From Gonium pectorale (Eukaryota; Chlorophyta; Chlorophyceae; Chlamydomonadales; Volvocaceae): a DNA stretch of 12,545 nucleotides. Of the stretch, positions 1-9,089 are shown piece by piece. Both the position numbers and the translations under genes were made by a program. Within the stretch, counting starts at the first letter, position 1. Each line of letters begins with the position of its first letter. The notes under the pieces are model-generated. The model was not told the DNA's origin. It did not search any database and worked only from the letters and a program-made list of their open reading frames with translations. Location: NCBI GenBank assembly GCA_001584585.1, contig LSYV01000025.1, forward strand, positions 1,200,618-1,213,162, written 5' to 3'.

Positions 1-3000
1 GCAGGGATTTCTGGGTGGCGATGAGGACCGGAGGCACAGGATAGCCGTACGCAAGTGCCTCCAGGCGCCGTTTGGTGTGCCTTGCTGGGCAGGTAGGAAG
101 GAGCTCTTGGCAGGGGGCTGGGCAATGGCTACGTGTGGGATCATGGGGCGGGACTTCGGCTGGTGGGGAAAAGGGAAACAGACGCCGGCTTGCAAAGCGC
201 GTCCAAGTGAGCGCGTGCACAGTCATAATGGTTGCGGGCGAGCCCCTGCGCAAGACCTGCTTGTAATGTTATGCAGTCATGTGAGGTGAAGAGCCCTCCC
301 CTTGCCGTGTTCCCTTTGTGCTGCTGGCCGCTTCCACATCTACGCTGCCCCGGACTTACCTCCCCGCGGCTCTCCCCGCCCTCGCCCGCAGCCACCTCGG
401 ACTCTGACGACGACGCGGCCGACGGCGGCGGCGAGACGTCCGAGGACCGACCCAAGGGTCGTTCGTCCCACGCCGCCGCCGCCGCTGCCGGCCCCGCCGC
501 CGTCAAGCCCTCGGGCGGCGCCGGCAAACCGCCCCCACCTCCCCAGGCGCCCCAGCGGCAGCAGCAGCAGCAGCCGTCAGGGCGCGAGCGGGAGCGAGAA
601 CGCAATCGTGACCGAGATCGGGATCGGGACCGGAAACGGGATCGAGATCGGGACCGGGATCGTGACGTGGAGGCAGCCCACGGGCCAGGCGGGAGCGAGG
701 TCGACGGACTGGTCGGGGGCAGAGATGACGACGGCGGTGGTGGCGGTGGCGGGGCGGGCGGCTCCATCAGCAGGGGCGAGCGGGGCCGGGGGACAGACGG
801 CGGCGGAGGCGGCGACGGCGGAGGCGGCGGCGGGCAGCGGCCCTCGGAGGGGCGCGGCGGTGCGGGCCACGGGCGTGCCAGTCCCGAGCACCTCGACCTG
901 TTCAGACCGCACCTCTCAGCGGAGGACGAGGCCATGTCCCCCCGGCCTCTGGTCCCTGTCGCCGGTGGCAGCGGCGTCGCCGCAGGGAAAACGGTGGCGG
1001 TGACGGGGAGTGTGGCGCCAGGCAAGAAGGCCGCCACGTCCGGCGGCGCGCCAGCGGCGGCGGCCACCACAGCCGACGCCGTTGTGCCAAAGAGCGCGAT
1101 CGCCGCCGCCGCAGCACCCGGCGCCGACGGCACTGGCGGCGCCAAGCAGGCGCGCGGCAACATGCGCTCGGGCGGCCATGGCAAGGCGCCCGCCGGCGCC
1201 GACGTCGTCGCCGCGGCCGACGTTGACGCCGACGCCGGCGAGCAGGCTAGCGAGCACTCGCCCGACGACGTGGCCGAGTCTCCTGGCGGTTTCCTGTGTG
1301 ACCAATTCAGCACGCGGTGTAGCCCCAGTGACGAGGAGGGCGGCGAGGGGCGTGGCGCGGCGGGCACGGCAGGACCGCCCCCCGACCCCGACTACGACCC
1401 GCTGGCCCGCTGGTTCCTGGTGCACTATAGCCAGCTGCAGGCGGCAGGTGAGGATGGGTGGATGGAAGGGATGGAGATGGGATCTGGCTGCCTCGGGAAA
1501 CTGGGTATCGTGATGGGGAGGGGGCTGGCACAAACGGCCTAGGGGGTGGGGTTTGCCCCTGAGGGTTGGGCTTTGGGGCATCCGGGTGAACGGCAAGATG
1601 TGTGGGGGCCCGGGGAGGCTAGGTGGAGAGCGGCGCTCCAGAAACAGGGGAACGGTCCGTGGTTCCGGAGCGTCGTATGGGAGGACAGCCCAAGGGCTGG
1701 CATGAAGACAGCCCTTTCGCAGTGACGGTGCGCTGTGGGACGTGGGCCCAAAGGCTCTACCGGCGGTGCACGTCAGCCAGCCGAGGGGTGGCATTGACCC
1801 CATTCATATTATCTGCCTTGGCCGGTCCTAGGCCACCGCCCTGGCGTCACTGCCTATCGTACCCGCGCCACTCCGCTGTCGTCACAAGCGCCTTCTCGTG
1901 CTGCCTGCGTGCCCGCTGCCCGCCCGCCTGCCCCCGTCCCGACAGGCACCCTGGCGATGCTACCCGGCGGCCTGTTCGAGTGCGGCCGGCTGCCCGCGGG
2001 CTTCTCGGTGGACCCCCACACCTCCCTCATCGTGCCGGATGGCAGCCCAGGATCCGCTCCCGGACCCAGCGGCGGCGGACCGCAGCCGACCGGCGGTAGC
2101 GAGGGCCCGGCCCCGGCAGCAACCGCTGCCGGGCAGCAGGCCGCCCACGGCGGAAGTGGTGCGGCGACGGCGGCGGCAGCGGAAGCCCATGGCGTGGGAC
2201 GTCGGTCAGGCGACGGCAGCGGCATGCCGCCTGGGCCGGGGCCCGGCCGCGGAGCTGCGCCCGGGCCACCGCCGCCGCGGCCGCTGCTCAAGCAGGCCAG
2301 CGGCGGCGCCAGCAGCAGTGGGCGGGACCATCGGGAGCGGGAAGGCGGCTCGGCGTCGCCGCTGGCTGGCGGCGGCGGCAGTGGCGGGATTCTTGGCAAG
2401 CGGGCAGCGGTTGGCGAGCCGGGAAGCGGCAACACTGCGGCGGGGGCGGGGGCAGGGACGAGCAGCGGCGGGGGAGGGGGCAGTCACGCGCTGAAGAAGT
2501 CGAAGCGGGCCGTGATAATCTCCGACAGCGAGGACGAGGACGAGGACCCGCCTCCACCACCACCGCCGCCGCCGCCGCCTCCCCCTCCGCTGCCCCACGC
2601 GGCAAGTCAGCCCGCGCCGCCCCCGCCGCCACCACCGCCGCCACTTCCGTCGGCGCCGTCCGCACCGTTGGGCCGGTCCACTAGCGCAGCAGCGGCGGCG
2701 TCCGGCGGCGGGGTGAAGCTCGAGCGGACGCCCCTGCCAGTGCCGCCGGTGGTACACTCGGCAGGGCCGTCGGGTCGTGGCGGCGCAGCGGCGGTCGCGG
2801 ACGGTGGGGTGGTGGCGGCGGGGGGCGGCGTCAGCCCGTCGGCGCCCGCTGCCGGGAGGAGCGGCGGCGCGGGGCAGGGGCCTGGCGGCGGTGCTGCGGA
2901 GGGCGGCGGCGGCGGACGTTCGGGGCAGTCAGGACCTGGCGCCGCTGCGGCAGGGACCCGTGTCGCCGGCGGTGGCGGCGGAGGGGCGGTAGCGGCGGCC

Positions 3001-3150
3001 ACCATGAGCGGGCGTGGTGGCAGCGGCGGTAGCGGGGCGGGCGGTGCAGGGACAGGCGGCGGCAAGGAGGGCGGTGGGGGTTTGCCGAAGCGGGACTCGT
3101 CGTCGCTGCAGCGGCCCCGCGCGGTCACCACCATGGATCACGACCTGTAA
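1..3150 (+). CDS. Low-complexity, probably nuclear protein with RD repeat and poly-Pro; 3' part of gene (5' partial)
   Basis: I do not recognise the family. Three exons join in one frame: 1-92 (open only in the frame starting at base 2), 392-1447 and 1946-3150. The introns, 93-391 and 1448-1945, are GT-AG and both phase 1, giving 783 visible residues. Visible parts in order: a short unplaced segment (1-30); an acidic SDSDDD stretch; a Gln run; an alternating Arg-Asp/Arg-Glu tract (about 92-123); Gly-rich sequence; a less biased SPEHLDLF segment (194-209); a more ordered-looking patch across the second junction (about 361-410); KKSKR followed by VIISDSEDEDED (566-583); then two proline runs. 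The C-terminal third is almost all Gly, Ala, Ser and Pro. The basic cluster and mixed-charge tract suggest a nuclear, perhaps RNA- or chromatin-associated protein, but that is inference. The TAA stop overlaps GTAAGC, a possible splice donor, so the 3' end is not certain. Confidence 0.78.
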
Positions 3151-4145
3151 GCGGACCAATCCGACCTGCGCCTGTTTAGCTGAAACAGATGCCCATCCAG
3201 AATTCCAGATTGCACATGGCGCGAGGCGTGCTGTGATCCAGCCCGCGGATTCGTGGGCCCCGCCCCTGAGTCCTGCCCGCCCAAAGGCTGTGTGGAAGGC
3301 GTTTTGGGGCAGCGCCTAGGGTCCGCGCGCTTTCGTGCGGGACTGATGTCATGCCGCAGGATGCAGTGTACGGCGATTGTTGCAGTTGACTGGCTTCTCA
3401 AGGTTACGCGTCCGTCAAAGCCAGGGGAGCAGCATAGGCTTTCCACGTGGGCTGCGAAGCTGCAGCTCCTGCCGCGCTCTCAATCCTTACAACACATCTC
3501 AGCGCGAGGTCGGCAGCATCAAATGGCGTTTACAGCAGCCCGAGCCCGCTGGTGCCCCGTGCCGTGCTCATCGTCCAGCCAGGTACCGGTAGCAGACCCA
3601 GCAGTGCTGGTTGTGGCCATCTGCTGGCTCGAGGCACTCCGCTGCCTCTCCGGGTGGGAGCACACGGGTCCGAAGCAAAGGCTGCGACTGAACGAAAAGC
3701 GGGTCCGTCAGTGGCCAGCGGTCACTACAATCTAGCCCTGCATGGGCGCCCGCCCGTTTGGATGGCGCGACGGTGTTGCTGTCTCCCACGGGAAATCCCT
3801 TGCACCTGCCTAGCTGCCTCACCCTCCAAGCCTGCTGCAGCATCCACCCACTACGCACCTGGCTACCTCCCTGCGTTGGGGTTGCGTAGCAGGCCGAAAG
3901 TTGTACGTTACCCTACGGTAACGTACAACAGCTTACCAATAAGGGGGCGGGGGCGGGGCGGCCTCACCCGCCGGCCGCCGCGCTGTCCCTGCGGCTTAAG
4001 CAAGCGTAAGAGCGGTGACACCGACAACGTTTAATCCGAAAGGCAACAAGTCACACACGGTTGCGGACTCGACGAGCATGTCAACAGGTCAGAGCACGCG
4101 ATCATCCTGGGGGAAATGGGGGTGGAGCTAGGCCGGCAAGATGGA
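3151..4145 (+). other. Gene-free stretch, likely 3'UTR of the upstream gene
   Basis: About 1 kb without a convincing coding region; the open frames here have no recognisable composition or motif. If the TGTAA at 4146 is the poly(A) signal of the upstream gene, this stretch is its 3'UTR. It also contains CCAAT (3936-3940) and a GC-rich box (3943-3960) next to a perfect inverted repeat, so a promoter role is the competing reading. Confidence 0.45.
3900..3929. repeat. Perfect 13-bp inverted repeat with 4-nt loop
   Basis: The arms GTTGTACGTTACC (3900-3912) and GGTAACGTACAAC (3917-3929) are exact reverse complements around CTAC. As RNA it would form a stable hairpin; as DNA it is a palindromic site with two GTAC cores. 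GTAC is the core bound by SBP-domain factors such as Chlamydomonas CRR1, but no copper or hypoxia link can be shown here. Confidence 0.85.
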
Positions 4146-4150
4146 TGTAA
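4146..4150 (+). terminator. Candidate TGTAA polyadenylation signal for the upstream gene
   Basis: TGTAA is the usual poly(A) signal of volvocine algae. After the copy built into the stop codon of the upstream gene (3146-3150), this is the only TGTAA before the next gene. It would give a 3'UTR of about 1 kb. The same bases also read as a splice donor (GAT|GTAAGC) after an ATG at 4141, so the assignment is tentative. Confidence 0.4.
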
Positions 4151-4302
4151 GCGTCAGAGCGCGCCGTCGCCTGCTCCCCCCTGGTCCTCCCCGTCAGATA
4201 AGGGGTGCGCTGAAGGCCGAACAACCGCCGCCGGGGGTGATGGGTACGGCGTACGGCGATTGTGCGTTTAGACTCGGCCGGCAGCCAGCTGCATCCGAAA
4301 GG

Positions 4303-4312
4303 TTACATAAAA
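4303..4312 (+). promoter_or_regulatory. TATA-like element upstream of the MYND gene
   Basis: TACATAAAAG sits in a locally AT-richer stretch about 165 bp before the ATG at 4472. A start site about 30 bp downstream would give a 5'UTR of roughly 130 nt that contains no ATG in frame with the CDS. Position and composition are the only evidence. Confidence 0.4.
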
Positions 4313-4471
4313 GGGCAGCCTGTCGTTGCATCAACTTTGTCCAAGCCTGCAGCGAACCTTGATGTTTACCGACTCACGGCCGAACGCAATATCGGCATGT
4401 ACACTAACAAGCGCTTATATCGGTTGACGGCTTTCGTGCCTTATTAACACGTAGACTCCGCAAGCATCGGC

Positions 4472-7400
4472 ATGCCAGGTCGAAGACGCAACCGCGTTCA
4501 GACTGAGGCTCCGCGCCACAGCGGTGCTGCGGCTCGCCCAGGGCCAACCCCACGGCCCGAGGCTGGCAATGGCGCCGTGCCCGACGCTGACGTCCGGCAC
4601 GCGCTTCGGCGGCTTACCGAAGTGACCCCGAGGCTGTATGGCGACGGCCCCGCTGCAGCCCACAGCACGGGGGTTGGGCGTCCATCGTCGCCATCGCCCC
4701 AGCAGCCCGAGCAAAACCCGCTGTTGCGGCTGAGCAACGAAGAGCTTCGTGAGCTGTCAGGGTTACTGGAGTCGATATGGGACTTTGCCAACTCGTCAGA
4801 CGCTCTCTTCGCCGCCCACATCACCGCCGACCGCCCCTGCTGGCTGGCGCTGTGCAGCGTCATGGCAGCGGCACAGCGCCTGCCGTGGTGCGACTGGGAG
4901 GCCGAGGAGGACGAAGAGGAGGAGGGCCTGTGGGCTGTGGCGGTGTACAGCATCCGCACCGTGTCATGTGCCTTGTACGGCATGCTGCTGGTGCAAGATA
5001 GCCCCACGCCGCAGGCCCAAGCCTGCATCGCCTCTCTGGTGCGCTCGGAGGCGCTGCAGGCTGGCAGCATCCAGCTGGCTGCTACAGCCGACTACCTGTC
5101 GAGCCTGGCGCCAGGGCAGCCCATCAGCGGGCAATTGGAAGTAAGTGCACGCTTTGGGCCTCGTGCATTTCGTGTACTGGCTTGTCTTCGTAGCTGCGTC
5201 GAGCATGCTCTCAGGACTGGAGAGCGGGCGGGAGGTGGAGATGGTGGATGCCCACTGCCGCTGCCGGGAGCTGGTCGCGGCCCTCGAGGACAGCTGCGCC
5301 CTGGAGCACGCATCACGCGCCCTGCTGCTGCTGCTGCTGCCCCGGTTGCAGCAGAGCCTGGGAGAATGTTTCGAGGGTCTGGTTATGTCTGTGAACCAAC
5401 TCCTTATTGTCAATGAGCAACAGAAGGCCACAACCGGGCGGGTTGCAGCCACACTGCAGGCTGCCTTGGGACCCAGCAGGCTGCTTTGCGTGCTGGCAGG
5501 CCCCTGCCTGCAGCACGTGGCGCTGGTCCTTGGCGTCACGGGCCTGTGCGCCAGCGACGGCGGCCCCGACTACGGCCTTCCTGTGGAGCTGCGCTTGGCT
5601 GTGCAGCACGGCCTTGGTTTGGCGCCCACCGATGCAGACAGGAGGGCCAAGTGCTTGCTGGTGGCGGTTGAGGCCCTGGTGGCCCAGGCGCGAGCAGGGC
5701 CACCACTGGAGAACCGCGGCGGCCTGGCCGTTTCACTTCGGGTTGCCGCCTGTGCGCTGAACGGCCTGAAGAGTGACCAGCAGCCTGTTGGTGGAGGTGC
5801 AGGCGGTGACGCAGCTTGGCGTTTCCGCATGGTTCACTTAGTCCTGCAGGCCCTTGTCACCGCCCATGCGCTGCTGCGCCACTCTCCGGTGATCGGCTCC
5901 AAGCGGTGGTGCACGGATGCGGTGTGCTGGTGGCGCCTGCTGGTGGCGGCGTGCAGGGCCGCACCAGGACTGCTCATCCCTGCCCGACTGCTGGAGGACT
6001 TGGGCAAAGTGCTGGCAGCGGCGATTGGGGAGCTGGTCCAGGAGCCGCTCCTTGCGGGTGGGTGTGTCCAAAAGCGGGCTGTGGTGGGTATTCATTGCGG
6101 AGCTTTGTCGCAGCTGCATGACATAGGGTCATAATTGGGAGTGAAAGTCGTGAGTGGGGCGGCACACACAGTGTATACAGCAGAGCGTATGGCTGCCCGC
6201 ATGCTGCCTACCGGATTGAAGGACCCCCATATGTTCCTTTGTGTTCAATTGATGCTGGGCGGATGCCTGTGGATGCACGCTTGTTAGAGCCTTGCCCCTG
6301 AAGCCTCTCATGCTATAGCAATGCAAGCAAGACAGCCCGCATGGCCCTGTACCAGTACATACCCCTTGATTGCTTCACTTACTTCATGCACTGATCTGCC
6401 GCCCTGAAGTATGTCATGCACCCTATCTGGTGCCCTGCACATCCTCACTCCCTACGTACTGCATTTTTGATAAATATGACTAGTGCTATACCTCTATCCT
6501 CTCATGTGTGCCTTCCCCTACGTACGCGCCTGCGCTCCCAGGCTGCTGAATGCCCTCTCAACAAACCTGTGTGTGTGGTTGTGTGTGTGTGTGTGTGTGT
6601 GTGTTCCGCAGGCCAGTGGCAGCTGCAGTGGGAGCTGGAGCCGTGGGTTGTGGTGGCGGTGCATGGCGGCGCCCTCGCATGCGTGGAGCGGCTGCTGCGC
6701 CGTGCCGGTGAGGACCCAGACGGCCCTGAGGCAGTTGTGGCTCATGGGCTTCTTGCCATTTTGACAAGTAGCCCATGGAACCGACTGGCGCCGCTGCTGG
6801 CGTACAGTGAGGCGCGCCAAGCGGCGGCGCTGGTGGCCACGGTGGGCAAGCTGCTCTGGCTGGTCTTGATAGCAGACTGTGCTGCGGAGGCAGTAGTGGG
6901 GGCGCCAAGGTGCGGTGCTACCGACGCCATCGTGGTCTTGGCCCGACGCTTGCTGTCAGCTGCAGCCCTGTCATACAGTAGCAATGCTGCCCAGGCTCCG
7001 GCGGTGGACCCTGGAGAGCTGGGAGAGGCCCCGGTGGAGGGCCCCTCCCCACCATCCCGGCAGCTGGCGCAGATCGTGTCCTTCACGGCCCTGCACTGGC
7101 TGCCACCCCTGGCCTTACTCGCAACTGCTGACAGCGCAAGCGCTCTGCAAGGGACCCCTACCAGCTGCAACGTGGAAGGGCTGCTGAATGCGCTGCTCCT
7201 CTGGCTGCCGCTGCTGCTGGAGGTCCCCTGCAGCAGGCTTGGCCTGGCGCCACAGCATGGACCCGAACGGGCTGTTGCTGCAGCCTCGGAGGCCCCTGCG
7301 GCAGAGGATGTCGCCACGCTTAGAACGGCGGATGCTGCGGCCCCTGGTGGTGCGGCCACCATGGCTGCTGCAGTGCCGCCAGTCCAAAGTAGTGCTGCTG

Positions 7401-8137
7401 GCGGCGGAGTGCTTGGCAGTGGCCGCAGCTGTGGTGGCAGCTGGGCGGCCTGGCTGCTGGACGAGGTGGGCGTGGTCCCGCTGCTGGGGCAGGCCCTAGA
7501 GCTGCGCTGGGAGGCTGAGCGGGAGCTGCCAACGGAGCTGTTGGAGCGGCTGGTTGCAGGCTGTGGGGTGGTGGCGGCGGCACTGTACAGACACACGCCG
7601 CCGCCACGCTTGCAGGACGGCGCCTGGGGCTCAGCGGGAGCAGCAGGCAGCTTGACATCGCCGCTGCCACCGCCGGAGCTGGGTTGGCGGGCGGCGAGGC
7701 TACGGGCAGTGGCGGTGCTGCTGCGGGCGCGGGAACGGCATGAGCGGGCCGAGGAGGCGGAGGCTCTGGCGGCAAGGCTGGAGCGCGACAGCACCCCCTC
7801 ACACGCTAGCAGTGGTGGGGGCAGGCCTGCAGGGGTCGAAGCCGCAGGCCCCACGGCCCCCCTGGCTGCAACCGGCATCTCACCCCTGGCGCCCCTGCTG
7901 CTGCCGCTGCCTGCAGCGTGGAGCGTGCTGCGCACATGCGCCAACCCCAGCTGCACCAACCTGGGCGGCGACAGCGAGGCAAGCCTGAGGCTGCTGGCGT
8001 GCCGGCTGTGTCGCGCCGTGGGGTACTGCGGGCCGGACTGCCAGGCGGCGCACTGGCGGGCGGTGCGTGGGGGCCACCGGGGCACGTGCACACGGACGCA
8101 TGCAGCACGGGCTGCGGCAGATGGCATGGTGGGTTGA
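4472..8137 (+). CDS. MYND-type zinc finger protein, complete, three exons
   Basis: The best model is exons 4472-5144, 5215-6057 and 6612-8137, giving about 1013 residues. The second intron (6058-6611, phase 1) is clear. The first must exist because the frame changes, but its donor could be 5141 or 5145 and its acceptor 5193 or 5214; 5145 with either acceptor keeps frame. Near the N-terminus is a basic, Pro/Ala-rich leader, then an acidic patch (about 143-153). The body is Leu/Ala-rich and helical-looking, possibly an alpha-solenoid (inference). The MYND finger is at about 948-998, with Cys in the pattern C-x4-C-x15-C-x2-C-x5-C-x3-C followed by a final H-x3-C, matching the C6HC zinc ligands. 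MYND fingers bind zinc and usually mediate protein-protein contacts. No SET domain is seen, so this is not a SMYD methyltransferase. It resembles the large MYND-only families of volvocine algae; its partners are unknown. Confidence 0.88.
5145..5214 (+). other. Short first intron of the MYND gene (boundaries ambiguous)
   Basis: The frame before 5140 and the frame after 5215 differ, and the downstream frame has a TAA at 5142-5144, so an intron is required. GTAAGTGCAC (5141-5150) offers two overlapping donors 4 nt apart. Acceptors are TTCGTAG (to 5193) and CTCTCAG (to 5214). Only the 5145 donor, phase 1, matches the phase of both acceptors. The 70-bp version is shown; a 49-bp version is also possible. 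Confidence 0.55.
6568..6604 (+). repeat. (TG)n microsatellite next to the 3' splice site of MYND intron 2
   Basis: A nearly pure TG/GT run of about 37 nt, broken once by GG, ends 7 bases before the acceptor TTCCGCAG at 6611. It takes the place of the usual pyrimidine tract. Confidence 0.9.
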
Positions 8138-8226
8138 GGTGACAAGTGCGAGTGCCTTGTGGCGTACTCGCGGGTCTGGGTGTCCTTGGGGCCCCTTACG
8201 TGGTTGACGTGTGAGTGGTGGTGTTC

Positions 8227-8231
8227 TGTAA
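8227..8231 (+). terminator. TGTAA polyadenylation signal of the MYND gene
   Basis: TGTAA lies about 90 nt after the TGA at 8135-8137 and is the only copy for well over 1 kb downstream. Cleavage some 10-20 nt later would give a short 3'UTR. The motif is the standard signal in volvocine algae and supports the placement of the organism. Confidence 0.7.
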
Positions 8232-8239
8232 CCCCCTGG

Positions 8240-9089
8240 TGGGGGTCGTCTGTCTGGGCTTGTCCTATCTGACTGGAGGGGCGGCCCTCACCCTCGCCAA
8301 GCAGCTTGCGGTCCTGATAGGGGGGCACCAGCGGCGCCTGGCCAGCGCCGGGGTGCAGTAGGGCTACATACATACGAGTATGCAGACTGGATGGAGTGGC
8401 CCAAAGTCAGAGGGTGGTACAGCAGGCGGCGGCGCTTGCCCATCCTGTGTGGGCGGTATGTGTGTTTCTGGGCATTGCATGGCCTTGGTTGCAGGTTGCC
8501 TGGCCTCACCTAGCTTTCATTCGTTGCATGGGTTGGATGGGTGGATGGGTGGCGCCTGGCCAGTATTGTGAAGCAGGAGGCTGACTAGTATGTGGACTGG
8601 GGGCTGGATGGCAGTGGCAGCCTGGCAGCAGCGGCCAGTGCAGCAGCGGTCACCTCTCTCTCCCTGTGCTGCATGGGCGCCTTGTCTGCACTCAACTGCG
8701 CCGTGTGATGTGTCGTTACCGTGGCCTTATTCTTGCACAGACTGTAGTTGCCATCACTGCATAGTGGTGTCCACAAGCAGCGCAGTGGTTCACCAATCAA
8801 ATGCCTGAGGCTGCTTTGGAAACGCGGTGCAGCGCTGGGATGCGGCTCCATAATGGACTTCGGCGCAGTGCTGGGACGTGGCTTCATACGTGGCTTCATA
8901 ACGAACCTTGGTCTAGGCAGGCATGAGAGACGCCCTTTGCTTGCGGAAAGTGCCAGCTCTATCTCCCCCTGCCCACGGCTGCTGCCACTGACTTGTGTGG
9001 CGCAGGGCTGGCAGGGCTGCGGGGGCTCAGGGACAGGAGGCTGCATTTGCTTTTTAGCTGCTTAGAGATTATAAGAGTAACACGGGTTG
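8240..9089. other. Gene-free stretch between the MYND gene and the exon copy
   Basis: About 850 bp with no supported gene on either strand. Open frames up to about 150 codons exist but show no domain or splice logic. The stretch is less GC-rich than the flanking exons. It holds small GGAT-type repeats near 8535-8550 and an imperfect 36-bp duplication at 8829. Confidence 0.6.
8829..8900. repeat. Two-copy imperfect 36-bp tandem repeat
   Basis: GCAGCGCTGGGATGCGGCTC at 8829 recurs with a few changes at 8865 (GCAGTGCTGGGACGTGGCTT). Similarity is strong over the first 24 bases and weak over the last 12. A nested GTGGCTTCATA doublet lies in the second copy. Confidence 0.7.

Noticed and set aside
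141..1367. Long minus-strand open frame (408 codons) opposite exon 2 of the first gene
   Set aside because: It is the antisense shadow of a GC-rich coding exon. It crosses the intron boundary at 391-392, has simple-repeat composition, and shows no splice logic of its own.
3368..4263. 13-bp repeat GTACGGCGATTGT at 3368 and 4251, with a 10-bp reverse copy at 10944-10953
   Set aside because: A 13-bp match somewhere in 12.5 kb is expected about once by chance, and the flanks do not match.
4141..4362. 73-codon frame starting at ATG 4141, with a donor-like GTAAGC right after GAT
   Set aside because: It lies across the TATA-like element of the MYND gene, has no recognisable content, and the same bases are better explained as a TGTAA poly(A) signal. 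It could still be an upstream mini-exon, but nothing requires it.
6742..8373. Minus-strand open frame of 543 codons opposite the MYND gene
   Set aside because: The + strand frame encodes a clear C6HC MYND finger and joins upstream exons in phase. The antisense frame is Ser/Ala/Pro-rich and follows codon-mirroring in GC-rich DNA.
8333..8563. GGCGCCTGGCCAG repeated at 8333 and 8551
   Set aside because: Too short to exceed chance in this base composition, and unrelated flanks.
8585..9046. 153-codon minus-strand frame with repeated MKPRP/MEPHP motifs
   Set aside because: The peptide repeats only mirror the 36-bp tandem duplication at 8829-8900. No start context, splice sites or domain support a gene.
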